Positions 10,153-22,422 of a stretch of DNA of 64,000 bases are shown in pieces. Origin of the DNA: Acanthamoeba sp. SK_2022b. Lineage: Eukaryota > Discosea > Longamoebia > Acanthamoebidae. The stretch is from NCBI GenBank assembly GCA_027943245.1, contig JANDJZ010000098.1, positions 1 through 64,000 on the forward strand. The letters are read 5' to 3'. The first letter of the stretch is position 1. Each line of letters starts with the position of its first letter. The notes under the pieces were generated by a model. That model worked only from the letters and a program-made list of their open reading frames with translations, made no database searches and was not told where the DNA came from. The translations under genes and the position numbers were made by a program.

Positions 10153-11788
10153 CACAACAGTTAGTGCCACGGTCGTGTGCCCGTGGGGGAGGGGAGGGGG
10201 CGACCTTGGCCAGCGTGAGAATGAAGGACTCGTGGGTGAAGAACTGCTGGTCGGACCGCGGCCGGACAGGCGGCCGCCGCCTTCCGATCAACGGGGACAC
10301 GAACACGGCCGGCACGCGCGGGCCCAGCACGGAGAAGTCAAACTGCGCCGCCGGCGCCACCGCCGTTGGCGTGGTCGAGGAGGGGGAGGCCGACGACGGC
10401 CGCACGTAGGGCGGGGCGACGTGGTCGTAGTAGCCGCCGTGCTCGTCGTAGAGCACCAGCAGGAGCGTCGACTCCCAGTGCGGCGAGCCGCGCAGGGCCT
10501 CGTAGACGCGCGCCAGCAGGGCCTCGCCGCGTCGCACGTCGTGCGGCGGATGCTGCGCGACACGACGTCGTCAACCAACCAACCAAGCGAGACACGCGCG
10601 CGTGTGCGTGTGTGCGTGTGTGTGCGTATACCTGGTCGTTGGAGTAGAGGTGGTTGACGGGGTCGTCAAAGATGCGCGGCTCGATGAAGGCGTAGGCGGG
10701 GAAGTCGTCGCGGGCCAGGTCGGCCTCGAACCGCTCGTCAAAGGCGGCGAGGCGGCTCGCAAAGTCGTGTCGGCCGAGCGCGCGCGAGAAGGTGAGCGCC
10801 GTGGCGACGTCGTGGTGGTACACCCGCCACTCGCGGCCGGCGGCGTCGAGCATGTCAAAGAGCGTGGGCTGGTGCTGCGGCCGGCCGCTGTTGGCCGTGT
10901 GGCCGGCCGACGTGGCCGAGTGCAGGAACTGGCGGTTCGGCGCCGTCGGGCCGGGCATCGAGCAGAACCAGGCGTCGCTGAACGCGTACTCGCGGGCCAG
11001 CGTGCTGACGTCACGCGTGGCGGCGGCGCGGGGTCAGCTGGGGAGAGATCGGGCGGGAGGGGGAGGGGAGGAGGGGAGGAGGGTGGAGAGGCACCAGAGG
11101 ACGGGCAGGTCGCGGGGCGTGTAGGCGTGCATGACCTTGTGGTGCTCGTCGGCGTCGAGCTCGTAGGGGTAGCGCCACTCTCCGCATCGGCGTGCGTACC
11201 ACGACAGGAAGCCGCTCATGTCCGGCTGTAGAAGAATACACAAAATAAATATTAATATATATTTAATTCTTTATTTATATAAAAACAGGAAATAAATTCA
11301 AAAAATAAATTAATAAATTAATTTACCTTGGGAGGCCCTCGCGAGGTGGAGGTGGGGAAGGAGGGGACGCGGCCCTCGCCAAACATCTGCTCCATGATCT
11401 CCTTGTGCGAGTGAGGTGGGTCGACCGGTGTGTAGAACTGGGCCTTGGGCTCTGGCCACACCTTCTCGCCCCCTGTCGTGTTGAAGTAGTCCCTGTTCAT
11501 CTTCGTCTCCTCCTTTGCCTCGCCGCTTGCACTCTTCTGTTTCCTTCCATCTTCACCAGCCTTGCATGCACTTTCCTCTGCGCGACTGCTGGTGTGTGTA
11601 GGAGACGAAGCGGGATGGCGTTGCGGGGGATGGAGTCCGTCGAACGGATGATGCGAATCGAGGTAGCCCAGTGCATTGTCGAACGATCGATTCTCGAGCA
11701 TGAGCACCACCACATGCTTCACGTCGTCGCCCTTCCTCCCCTCACCACCATCGAATGCAGAGCCGCAGGCATTCGATGGGTTGCTCAT
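9515..11788 (-). CDS. Phosphoesterase family protein (phospholipase C / acid phosphatase AcpA type)
   Basis: Six exons (11327-11788, 11095-11225, 10632-11004, 10205-10552, 9963-10076, 9515-9889) give 600 residues in consistent phase. The family signature is VVVLMLENRSFD (residues about 26-37), with the LPVLCTLAREYAFSDAWF core, a SMPGPTAPNR loop and the metal-binding LYDEHGGYYDHV (about 356-367). Bacterial members are secreted phosphatidylcholine-specific phospholipases C or acid phosphatases. No signal peptide is visible here, so this one looks cytosolic or unconventionally secreted. Residues about 55-95 form a polar low-complexity insert. The exact lipid or phosphomonoester substrate cannot be deduced. 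Family assignment is strong and start choice (SNPSNACG) reasonable. Confidence 0.88.
10090..10152. repeat. (CA)n microsatellite in an intron
   Basis: Intron 4 of the phosphoesterase gene; reads as (GT)n on the gene strand. Confidence 0.95.
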
Positions 11789-11973
11789 CTTTCTCTCACT
11801 ACACGACGTTTTTTCACGGGCTCACGGAGAGGAGAGCTGGCCACACTCCGTGGAAGTCTGCTGCTAGCACATGCGCTCCTCACACAACGTGGGCGATGTT
11901 TACCTGTACACGTTAGGTTTTATGCTTGGTGTATTACAACAACTCGTCCTTCATCTTGCTTGTCTTCTTGCAC

Positions 11974-14168
11974 CTACTGCTCTCCGTCCTCGCCCGCCTT
12001 GGCGGAGATGGCCGAGACCGACTCGGGAGAGCCGCTGTCGTGTCTCCGCCGAAAGAAGCCCGTGAACGTCTCTTTCCTCCGCTTCTGCGGCTTGGCCTCT
12101 CCCTGCTGATGGTGATCCGCGTCCGCCTCATCATCGCTGCCCGTCGTCGACGACGTCCCTCCGTTGTTGCCGATCCAGGGGATGAAGCTCTTCCTCCGAT
12201 CCTTGGCCGTCTCGCTCGTGTTCCACTTGCGCATGAAGTTGAGACCGCCCCCTCCACCTCCCCCTCCTCCGCTGGGCCGTTCGGGCGCGGTTTTGTGTCG
12301 ACGCCTGGGCGACGGTGGGTCGCTCCCAAAGACGGGCTGCTGCTGCAGCTTGTCCATCATTGCGGCCTCGGCTTCCTGCTCGCCCTCCTCTTTCCTGTTG
12401 CTGCTGGTCCACCACTTCTTGCGCGTCGACGGCGAGGTGGGCCCACTCTCGTCGTCGGGGGGCAGGCGGTCGTCCTCGAACGGCTCGCCGGTCGGGGAGG
12501 CGTGGGAGCTCATCTGGTTGATCATGTTCTCCGACGTGATGTGGGTCCCGAGCAGCTTCTGCAGCTTGAGCCGCTTGTGGACAAGCTTCTGCTTGTGCGA
12601 GGTCGCACTGGACCCGGGCACGGTGGCCGTGTAGTGTCGGTAGCGCTCGCTGGTCTCGCGCCGGGGCGATCGCACGCTGCCCACGCTGCGGGCAAACTGA
12701 GGCGTATCGTCCCGCTTGGTCGTGCGATCGGATGACGACTGGCGACGCTTGGTGGGCGAGGAGGGGGTCGAGGAGGAGGAGGCCACGGCCGTGGTCGACC
12801 GGGCCCGCTCTCGTTCGCGTATGTCCTTGGACGAGACGGCCAGCATGTTCCGCTCGTCGCGGACCGACGGCGGGGCCGACGTGGACGACGGCACGTAACC
12901 GACCTGCGCGCTGAGGTTCTCCGGGCTGAGCGCCACTCCCAGTATCTTCTCCAGCTTGTCCTTCTTCATTTTGGCTGCACAACACACACACGACACGCGC
13001 GTGAGATTGCTGTAGAGAGGAGGAGTGGCCTTCATAGAGGAGGTCGAACCTCGTCTTCTCTGTTCGGGCGAGAAGTCGAGCTCTTCGTTGCCGACCGCGT
13101 CCATGCGCTCCTCCATGATCTCCTCGATCGTGGGCAACAGCACGGGCTCGCTCTTGTCCGGGTTGGTCACGATGATGCTCTTTGGCATCGCCACCTCCTT
13201 CTCCTTCTGCGACTCTCGCTCCTGCTGCTGTATGCGTGCCATTTGCGCTCAGATGATTTGTTGATAAAAAGGCAAATAAAAAACCAAATAAAAATGCTTA
13301 AAAAGTAATCAAATGAAAATCAAAGAAGCCAAGTCCAAGGATGTACCTTAAATGTCTTGATGAAGGAACCCTTGCCAAAGGAGAGCCGGCGGAGATGTCC
13401 CTTGAGGGCGCTTGTGGCCGGTTTGCTGCATTCGGTGGACGGCGGACCGAGCAGCGTCAGCACGCTCAGCAGTCGCTCGAGCGTCGGCATCCCGGTCTCC
13501 TGCAACAAGCCAGCCAAGCCAAACCTTGAGCGAAAAACTGCCCGCGTGGGCGTGCATGGGCGTGTGAGAGCGTCGTACGGGGTCCTCGGCCTCAAACTTG
13601 TCGGCCATGGCATCGAGGTGCTTGCAAAGCTCGGCGTGCATGACGTTGAGCGACTCCTGCGGCAAATCCGTGTCCACGTCCTGCTTGTCCCGCACTCGCT
13701 CCTCCACCTTCAGCGCCTTGTTGACCTCCGTTTCATCCTGTAGTAGGTCACACGCACACACGCGAGCGTCGTCAGCGGTGCTGACATGATGATCATGTCC
13801 ACAAAAAATCAGATGGAGGGCTTTTACGGTGAGCTTGTCGAAGAACATGTGGACCACGGCGAGGTTCGCAACGATGAACGGGTTGAGGATGGCCATGTGT
13901 GCCTCCTTGCAACCGAACTCGATCCCGTTGGCCAGGTTTTGGAGGACCTTGGAGATCAGCACCAGCCCGCGCCGCGCGCCTGGGGATATCTGGCCTGCGC
14001 GTTTCAAAACCCAATGCATGAGCATAGAGCGAGCCTAGTACGTCGACGCGTCGCATAGTAGTAGTAATGCACGCACACATACACACACATGCACGCACAT
14101 CATGCACACATGCACACACATAATGCACACACACACACACACACACACACACCACACACACACACACA

Positions 14169-14264
<96 letters not shown>

Positions 14265-17200
14265 CAGAGAAGTAATGGCGCATGCCTTTGATGAGGGCAC
14301 GTTCTGTCGGCGAAACGATGGCGGGACAGAGTAGGCGAAGGAAGAAGAGGCCGCCGAGCACGGTGTAGTGCGTCCCCGGATACTTGGAGGAGACTTCGCG
14401 CTGCAGGTGTCGACAAATGTCGCGCAGCGACCTGCGCAGACCGACCCACACATGCCGCGACCATTCAGCAAGCTAGCACGTTCAGAGACAGACGGAGAGA
14501 GAGAGAGAGAGAGAGAGGAGCATACGCTGGGCATTCGTCGACGGTGCGGAGGATCTTCTCGAGGAAGCTGTGCGTGGCGGCGACGAGCTGGTTCGCGTTG
14601 TCGGCCAGCACCTCGCCTTCCTTGAGTCGGGCGGGGTCGACCTCGAACGACTTGCCCTCGTCGTAGAGCTGGCACACGTTTTGGATGAGCGACGTCAGGG
14701 TCTTGGTGAGGTACTTCTGAGCCACCGTCTTGGCATAGCTCGAGAGCAGCGATGTGTGGATCTCACTCCCTCGAAACAGCGTCCCTACGGCCGTGCTCTC
14801 TGTGATGGGCACAAGCAACGCAAGTGTGCGGTCAGTCATACTTCACACAACTCAATTTGAGTGGCCAAGAACGCGCTGCGTACTCGACAGGTCGAGGGTG
14901 ATGGCGGACTTGATCAAAACTGTAGGCGTGCCTCCCACCTGTTCATAGGAGAGGGTGTGTGAGCGATGGAGAAGAAAAGGAGGGGATACGGGAGAGTGGA
15001 CAGTTGTAGGCACCTCATGGATGCGGACGATGGCCTCTGGAATGAACTGGTTGTAGGCCAGGTCCACCACCGATAGCAGCGTGAACACCACGCGGCAGTC
15101 GCTCTCCAGCAGGAGTTCCATCAGCGACACCATGCCCGGGTTCTGACCACCACGCAACACATATTCATGCGTGAGTTGCTTCACCGCCAACTTGTGCTCA
15201 AGGAGGCACGATGCCACACACACCATGATCATGTTTGAGGAAGGGCTAGGCAGCGTGGGCAGGATCGGGTCGATGTAGTCGATGTTGACCAACCCCCGCT
15301 TTCGGTTGTGGAAGCCCTCCCTGGTTACATCATCACCCAACGCATTAGCAACACACACATACCACGCATCGCGCCCGCTGCGTTCGTGCGAGGTTGTGGT
15401 ACCAGAGCTTGGAGCCGGGCACCTTCCTGACGACGGTCACCAGCTCGCCCTCCATCACCGACAGGATCGGGAACTCGCTGGTGGGCCGGGGCGTCGCGCG
15501 GCCGCCATCACGCTTGAAGGTCCCGCTGCCCCCGTCGCTCTCCTCCACGTCCTCGCTGATCTTGACCCCTCGCCGGGGCTTGGCCTGACTCACCACCGAC
15601 AGCGACGACGACGGCGCTAACAACGACTGGCCCGCCACAGGACCGACGCCGCTGCCTCCATTTTCGCAGTTGTTCGCGCCGACGGTGGTGGGCGCGTGCG
15701 CGCCGCCGGCGAGCAGGGACGACGACGAAAGTGACAATGACGAGGACAATGAGCCGGAACCGGAGGAGGAGGCCGTCTCGTTGGCGGCCTCCTCGCGGGT
15801 GATGTACTGGTGCGGGTACATGACCCTCGCCACGAAGGGAAAGTAGGTGTCGCGGTCGCGCTCCATCAGCTCCTTTGTCTTGTCGCGCACCTTGTCAAAC
15901 ACGGTCTTGATGTTGAGCACCGACGTGATCGCAAGCCTGTGCCACCATCACCACCGCCGCTGCCACAGTTAGTTTGCCCTGCGTGTGCGTGTTGGGCCTG
16001 AGCGCGCGAGTGTGTGGCGAGGACCTGTGGTTGAGGGCGTTGACGACCGAGGGCGGGATCTTGCCGCGGAAGTCGATGGACACGACGCGGGTGATGAGGG
16101 AGGAGTTGTTGCCGGTCTCCTTGATGATCCAGCCCTCGACCACCTCCTCGCCGCGCACAAACTCCTTCTGTGGCGGGTGGGCGGCCGACGGCACCGACTT
16201 GGAGATGACCACGAACGTGTCCCGCGGGGCGCCGCCTCGATCGCCCTCCTTGCCGCGCAACACGGCAAAGGCGCGGGCCACCACGAAGTCGCGCTTGCGG
16301 ACCGTCTTGTAGAGGCTGCGCATGGAGAAGTAGAGCAGCTGGATGTTGGACGACAGGTTCTCGGTCACCTTGCCCGACAGGTAGAGCTCGTCCCACTCCT
16401 GGCGCGTCTCGCTGCAGGCCATCACCAGCCGAAACACCTGGGCGGCGGGCGCGCCCACCACGCCCACCGCCTTGGCGCATCCGATGTCCTTGCCCGGATA
16501 GAACTTGCGCAGGCACCTGTCGACACACGACGTGACGTCAGCTCACATGCTCTGCGCGTGCCCGCTCGCGCTGTGATCGTTTGGTTGGCCTGTGCCGCAC
16601 CTCACGCCCTTGGTGGCCTCCAGAAAGTGCCAGCCGTGGTCGTCCGGCGCGTCGGCCGACACCGGGGCCTCGGACTTGGAAAATTCCCGCCTGAACTCTT
16701 CGAACACAACCTGCGTTGAGGGACAGATTGATGGGGGGGGGGGCATCGCTGGTCAGTCCCCGTGTTCACGTTCGCCGACAACGAAGACAACGATCACAAA
16801 AAACCACGACGATGAATGACGAAGGCGCGTACTTCGGGGAGAGGCTGGGGGTAGTCCATGGCCTCGAGGGAGGCGGTGAAGAAGAGCTGGAGGAAGGTGG
16901 GGAAGGGCTCCTTGCGGAGGTGGAGGAACACCTGCCGCTGCGCCTCGCGGAACAGGAGGTTGGCCGCGGAGGCGTGGTGGGCCGGGTGAGAGAACTGGAG
17001 GTTGTCCGGCGAGAACGGGGAGGCCGAGGAGGAGGCTGAGGTGGGCGACGGGAGCGGCGACGCGATGGGGGAGAACGAGAAGGAGGAGAGCGGGGAGAGG
17101 GTGCTGAGCGAGGTGGGGGGAGATGCGCCGCTGCTGCTGCCGGGCGCGGCAGTGGCGCCGGTCGGGGAGAGGGCCTCGACCTCCAGCAAGATCTCCTTGA

Positions 17201-17290
17201 CCGTGCTGCTCTTGAGGTCGATTCGCAGGGGAGCATCCTCTGCGATGTGCTGCTGGTATATTCGAAGCCGCAACTCGTGTGAACCTGGCA

Positions 17291-17353
<63 letters not shown>

Positions 17354-19013
17354 ACACACACACACAAACAAGGTCAGACATGCCTCCCCATCAGGCACAA
17401 GGTTTGATGAGAAGCGGGTGGTACTCAAAATCGGTTGCTGTGCTGAGGCGGTGGGGTGAGCGCCGGGCCATCCCAGGGACGAGATTTTATGTACAGACGC
17501 CGAGTGGTACGCCCTGCTTCCGCTGCCCCCGCGGCGCTCGCCCGGAGCAGGCGGCGACGAGGCAGAGACGGTAGGGGATGGGGACGGGGTCGTCGTAGTG
17601 GAGGGGGAGGAGGTGGCGGCGGCCGAGGGCTTGCTCTCCTTCTCCGCCCTTTCGCGCTCGGAGGAACAGGCTTGTCGATAGAGCTCCACCTGCATCCAGA
17701 AGAGGCACGCAATCTCGGCCTCCTCGAACTCAATCCACTCTTCGGGCTCACTGTGGCCACACACGCGCGCACACGCACGATGGCGCAATACGAAGCAGGT
17801 GAGGTACCGTCACGAGACAGGGAAAGGGCCTGCACTGGGGGACTTACCTCTCCACTTGTGGGACGTCGCCCAAGGACGGAGTCGTGCTGCTGGTCCGCCG
17901 AGTGAGCTGCTGGTCCATCCACCCGCACAGCGACTTACGTTGCAACCGCTCCACTACAACAAGTCACAACGTTGTCATCAACACCAACCTCCATCGGAGC
18001 GCACGTCGTGCGTGTGCGTGTGCGTGTGCGTGTGCGTGTGCGTGTGCGTGTGCGTGTGCGTGTGCGTGCGTGTGCGTGCGTGTGCACACGCGGTGTGTGA
18101 TGTGTGAAGCCAGGCGCGTACTGGGGAGAGGTGGCAAGAGGGAGGCGTCCTCTTCGTGGACGCAGCTCAAGGCCTTCTGTAGGGACGACATGGAGGCATC
18201 CTCCTGGCTCACCAGCACCAGCGGGTTGAGCTGCCGCCGCTCCAGCGGCGGTTCGGCCTCGCTGCCACTGCCACCGCCGCTGTTGTTGTTGTTGCCGTTG
18301 CTGCTGCCGTTGAGTCCGCCGCTGATGGCGCTGCCCCCGCCGTCGCTGTTTCCGCTGCCATTGCTGCTGCCGGTCTTGGCCATCATCATCCGCTTCAGCG
18401 TTCCTCCGCGTGAGTCCTTTGGCGACAGCACCGCCGCCATCTGCAGCTGATGTTGTAGCTCGTCGTCCTCTCTCTGCTGCTGATGTTGATGGCTTCCATT
18501 ATTATTGCCGCTATTGCTGTTGACAGCGGCAGCGGCGTTGATTGCGATGCTGCGCCGCTTGTCCTTCTCCCGCTCGCGTTCCTTTTCCTCCTGTATGCGG
18601 CCTTCGAGCCGCAGCAGGATGAGCTCGCCCTCGCCCACTCCATTGACACTGTTGCCACCTGCCTGCTTCCTGAACTTCTTGCTGAGCCGATTGTTGGTGG
18701 GGCTGCTGGTGGTGACGGTGGTGGCGGAAGCGGCGACGCTCGTGTGGAGAGGGTTGCTTTCTTCCATCGCAGCGGTGGCGCTCCTTCCTGCGCTCAGCAT
18801 GCCGCCGATGGGCGCCGGGGCGCCGCCGCTGCCGCCTCTGCTCTCGCGCCCCAGGGGTATGTCGTCGTCGGTGACCGCGGCCGATGATTTGAGGCCAGCG
18901 CCGAGGGTGAGGTGAGACAGCGTGCCGAGATGGAGCGTCTTGCGCCGTTCCCTTCGCCGGCTTCGTGGGCTCTGCTCTGGCGGCTCGGCCGCGCCCAGGT
19001 TCGGTGCGTTCAT
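11974..19013 (-). CDS. RGS-START-SH3-RasGAP multidomain signalling protein
   Basis: Sixteen exons (18122-19013, 17848-17953, 17425-17750, 16833-17284, 16601-16710, 16025-16516, 15403-15936, 15014-15320, 14884-14938, 14526-14799, 14263-14431, 13828-13989, 13579-13737, 13347-13499, 13050-13227, 11974-12974) give about 1,789 residues. Residues 1-330 are disordered, Ser/Gly/Gln-rich. A split RGS domain (about 333-575) shows EEWIEFEEAEIACLFWMQVE, IYQQHIAEDAPLRIDL and AQRQVFLHLRKEPFPTFL. A START lipid domain (about 615-795) follows, with ETRQEWDELYLSGKV and FVVARAFAVLRG. An SH3 domain (about 945-990) precedes RasGAP (about 1030-1300), which keeps the arginine finger GTLFRG (R1101) and FLRLLCPAIVSP. 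The Ser/Arg-rich tail has HKRLKLQKLLG-type helices. Least certain are the donor at 14263 inside a GT repeat and the join to the last two exons. Confidence 0.85.
14104..14262. repeat. (CA)n microsatellite beside a splice donor
   Basis: About 160 nt of interrupted CA in an intron of the RasGAP gene. On the gene strand the repeat starts exactly at the 5' splice site, so the donor GT is itself part of a (GT)n tract. Confidence 0.95.
17290..17372. repeat. (CA)n microsatellite in an intron
   Basis: Intron 3 of the RGS-START-SH3-RasGAP gene, lying between two parts of the RGS domain. Confidence 0.95.
18003..18085. repeat. (GTGCGT)n tract in an intron
   Basis: Hexamer GTGCGT array in intron 1 of the RGS-START-SH3-RasGAP gene. 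Confidence 0.9.
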
Positions 19014-19524
19014 AGTGAATGATTATGTTTCTCTCTTGTGTGTGTTTGTCTTTGTGTGCTCCTTCTTCTCTCGTTACCGCTTCTTCCTTCTACTTACTGA
19101 CGCGTCATTCCCAGACCTGAAGGTTCGAAGATGACGATGGTGACGATGGTGACGATGGTGACGATTGACGCCAAAGGGCAAAGGCAAGAAGAGGAAAAGA
19201 ACAAAACAAAATCAAATCAAAATCGAAGGAAATGATGTGTTGGGGTAGGCGAGGCTGACTAGGCAAACAGGTTCGGGTGCGAGAGAGAGGGCTCTAAATC
19301 CCTTCTTGGGCGGTACACTCACACCAGGCGGAGTCAAAAAGCGCAACGGTCCTTCCCAAACCTAGACGTCCGCTTAGATACGTATAACGCTTACCTTTTT
19401 AGGATACACCTCGCGAACTCCAGGTCAAGAAGGAAGGAGGTCTCACGCACGAAGAGGTCGTGGAATTATGTGCTGCATGGGGAGGGGAGGGGGCGCGTGG
19501 AGACATGTCGCCGAATGAGCGTCT
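19014..19524. other. Intergenic stretch with a short 9-mer tandem repeat
   Basis: About 510 bases upstream of the RGS-RasGAP gene and downstream of the isomerase stop. A tandem GATGGTGAC repeat (about four copies, 19132-19166) lies about 120 bp upstream of the RGS-RasGAP start codon. No gene is seen. Confidence 0.6.
19132..19166. repeat. 9-bp tandem repeat (GATGGTGAC), about 4 copies
   Basis: Perfect direct repeats in the presumed promoter/5' UTR of the leftward multidomain gene. Confidence 0.85.
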
Positions 19525-20794
19525 CTACAGCCTGTTCTTGAACTTGGGTGGCCTCTTCTCCATGAAGGACATCATCGCCTCGGTCAGGTCATCACTGAAG
19601 CATTTGAAACAGGATAAGAAGAGAGAAGGTCGCTCTCCGCGCATGGAAGAGGCGAGTGGCGAGAAGAGGGGGGGGGGCACCTTTGCATGAAGTTGCCGTT
19701 CCAGAGGCCGACGTACTCGAGCCCGTCGGCGACCGTGTGCTCGTCCGAGTAGTTGAGCACGACCTTGGCGCCCTGCACGACCAGCGCCGAGTTGGAGGCG
19801 ATTCTCTTCGCCATGGCTCGCGCCTTGGTCAACAGCTCGTCCTTGTCCTTGTACACCTGTGTCCGTGCCACACGCAACGCACAACCCAACACGTGAGCCG
19901 CTTTGCCTTACACGGCCAAGAAGGCGTGAGGTGGGCCCACCTCGTTCACCAGGCCAAAGTGGTGGGCTCTCTTGGCATTGATGTCATCCGACGTGAAGAC
20001 CTGAAGGGATTGAAAATAAAACAATCAAAATAATGGAAAAATATTATGAAATTATAAATGGAGTCGCGTGTGGCGTATCCCGTCGGGAGGGGGGGGGGGG
20101 CACCATCTCTCTGGCCAGTCCCTTGCCTACGATCTTGGTGATGCGCTGCAAGGTGCCGATGTCGGCCACCATCGCCATCTTCGTCTCGGCCACGCAGAAC
20201 GTTGCGTCCTCCGTGCACAGCCTGATGTCACACGCTGCGCACATCGAGTCTCAGCGCTGAGTGTCGGAGAGGAGCATCAGCGCCGAGGTGGTCTTATGGG
20301 GACACACACCGGTGATCAAGTCCACGCCGCCGCCAATGCAGCGCCCGTGCGTGGCCGCGATGACCGGCTTGGTGCACTCCTGCAGCTGTGACAAGTCGGA
20401 CTGCCACTGCTTTACCATCTTCCTGAAGAACAGTCCACCCTCTGATCTGCTCTGGCTCAGGTCTGGCAAAGCAAAATCGGGAAAAAAAAATTAAAATGAA
20501 TAAATAAAAGAAATGGTACGTGGGAAAGGGTGAGGCACCAGGGTTGAAGGAGGAGGCGGCAGCTTTGAGGTCGAGGCCGGCGGTGAACATGCGACCCTCG
20601 GCCCAGAGTACGATGGCGTTGACCTCGGGGTCTCGATCGAGCGCACGGAACACGCGCCCGATCTCATCGAAGAACTCGGAGGTCATTGTGTTAAGCTGCT
20701 TGGCACGGGTCAGCACCACCTCGGCCACGCCCTCGCCTGTCTTGTCCACTCGCAGGCATGTGTACTTGGTGTAGTCGCCAACAACCTGCTCCAT
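19525..20794 (-). CDS. ECH1: Delta(3,5)-delta(2,4)-dienoyl-CoA isomerase (crotonase fold)
   Basis: Six exons (20539-20794, 20310-20462, 20104-20234, 19941-20000, 19681-19856, 19525-19594), phases consistent, 281 residues. The crotonase fold is seen in VVLTRAKQLNTMTSEFFDEI, MFTAGLDL and the oxyanion segment HGRCIGGGVDLITACDIRLC. The three acidic residues of this isomerase, D133, E153 and D161, keep exactly the 20- and 8-residue spacing of the mammalian enzyme, and VADIGTLQRI is family-specific. It shifts double bonds during beta-oxidation of unsaturated fatty acids in peroxisomes and/or mitochondria. The C-terminus ends in KNRL, not the canonical SKL, and no N-terminal presequence is seen with this start. 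An upstream exon is conceivable because an AG acceptor lies 12 nt before the ATG. Confidence 0.92.
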
Positions 20795-20889
20795 CACGAC
20801 CGGTAACTAAATAATCAAAAAAAAAAAAAAAAAAGGATAAAGAGCAAAAGGGAAATAGGGCCGAGCAAAAAGCACACTCATTTATAAAG

Positions 20890-21207
20890 ATGATGAGACG
20901 AACGATCACCACGGCCGCTGTTACCTCGACGAGGACGGGCGCTACATGGAGCCGCAACGTGGCCAGCGCCTCGACCGTCCTTCAGGCCGCACGCAAGCCT
21001 CGCGTGGGTGACATCGACCACACCAAGATCGACATTACCGCTGGCGTCGACCCCCGCTCCCTCGCTGAGGTGGAGCCTTCAGATGTCTCGGTCGGGCAGA
21101 TGCTCAGGGAGAAGTTCCGCGAACGCCAGGGGTACCCGCACCCCTTTGATGAACTCGACCCCGACGACGAGCCCTTCAATCCCAAGAAGGCGCAATTCCC
21201 CTACTAA
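20890..21207 (+). CDS. Small protein with mitochondrial-type presequence, unknown function
   Basis: A single-exon 105-residue frame. The first ~35 residues are rich in Arg, Ser, Thr and Ala and lack acidic residues, as in a mitochondrial presequence. The mature part is acidic to neutral and ends in a Pro/Asp-rich stretch (YPHPFDELDPDDEPFNPK). The start lies only 95 bp from the divergent isomerase gene, suggesting a shared promoter. I do not recognise the family; an accessory subunit of a respiratory complex is one guess. Confidence 0.6.
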   Translation: MMRRTITTAAVTSTRTGATWSRNVASASTVLQAARKPRVGDIDHTKIDITAGVDPRSLAEVEPSDVSVGQMLREKFRERQGYPHPFDELDPDDEPFNPKKAQFPY

Positions 21208-21342
21208 TTATGTTTGTCCTTCATTTCTCAACAAGCTGTTCATTCATTCCCTCCTTCTTGGTGCTTCTTGCCCATTGCCTGCACTGTTTTTCTTTTGGAC
21301 GATTTATTTACATTATATCCATCGTTTTGGCGCGCCCCCTTT

Positions 21343-22422
21343 TTACGAATCCTCGTCGTCATCGTCATCCTCCACCTCGTCTCCATCTTCAAAGTCGTCG
21401 TCATCACCATCTTCAAAATCGTCCTCGAAATCTTCCGCATCCTCGCCGTAGTCATCAAACTCGTCATAGAGATCCATGGGCTTGTTTAGCTCCTTGATCC
21501 TCTCGATCGCCTTCGCTCTTTCCTCAGCGTTTGTGTCGGGGTGGGGGATCTTGATGTGTCCATCAAACTCAGCGTTCGCTTTCGCTACGATCTCTTTGAT
21601 CTTTCTCTTGAAGCCCGCCATGTCCTTTCGCCATTGGACCTGGTGGCCAGACACACACACACACACACACACACACAGCAGCAGCAAGCCCCAGTCAAAC
21701 GGGAGGTCTTCGCAGAGCGCAAAGAGTGGGAGGAGCAGGCCCGGTACCGAAGCGTCCACGTTCGCGGGACTGGAGAAGTTGGGGTCGCTAAGCATGGACA
21801 CGACGCTGAGCATGATGGTTGCTACGGATTGAGTGGGCAGCCAGCGCTCTTCTGGCCGCTCGCCACTCATCTCATCCTCACCGGGTGGATGGAGGATAGA
21901 GATGCAGACCTTGCCATCAGGGAACACTGCACGCGCGCAACGTGGCAAAATGAGCAAATGATGGGCAATGAGCTGCACTAGGCGGCTAGCTAGAACGAAA
22001 GGCACACGCCGCAAAGGCGCATAAGAAAAGAATGGACATTCAACCGCAAGAGTGATTACTTACCATTGGGGTGCCAGAAGTCAGAGATGAAGCGCAGCTC
22101 AGGGGGCGCCATGGGATAGTCGCGCGGGAAGGCCATGTTGAGCTGGAATACACCCCCTTCGTAGAGGGTGTCCTTGGGGCCCTCGAGATAGATGCGCCAG
22201 TTGTAGAGGTTAGAGTCATCAGGGATTTCGGGAGCAAAGCCCTCCACTGGATCAGTCATCAGTTCTGTTGCCAGCACGTTGCACGCAAACGAAACGATTA
22301 ATGCGAGAAAACACAGCGATGAGGGAGGGCAAAGAGCTTGCTGCGCGCCACATGCGCGCAAGAGGGTGCTGCCGCGTACTCTTGAACTGCTGCTGCAAGA
22401 GCTTGGCCGCTGCGTCGGTCAT
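21343..22422 (-). CDS. CDC34: Ubiquitin-conjugating enzyme E2, Cdc34/UBE2R type
   Basis: Four exons (22380-22422, 22064-22264, 21748-21926, 21343-21639), phases consistent, 239 residues. The UBC fold is clear: [36 protein letters not shown], and active-site Cys89 in [11 protein letters not shown]. Cdc34-specific features follow: an acidic insertion after the active site ([14 protein letters not shown]), [11 protein letters not shown], and a long acidic C-terminal tail (about residues 200-239, mostly Asp/Glu). In known Cdc34 the tail docks on the basic canyon of cullin-RING ligases and the loop helps K48 chain building. The F-box protein elsewhere in the window is the kind of SCF subunit that works with such an E2. 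A short CA tract lies in the third intron. Confidence 0.94.

Noticed and set aside
7068..14262. CRISPR-like or origin-like repeats
   Set aside because: The repeats are simple dinucleotide or hexanucleotide microsatellites without unique spacers, in spliceosomal introns.
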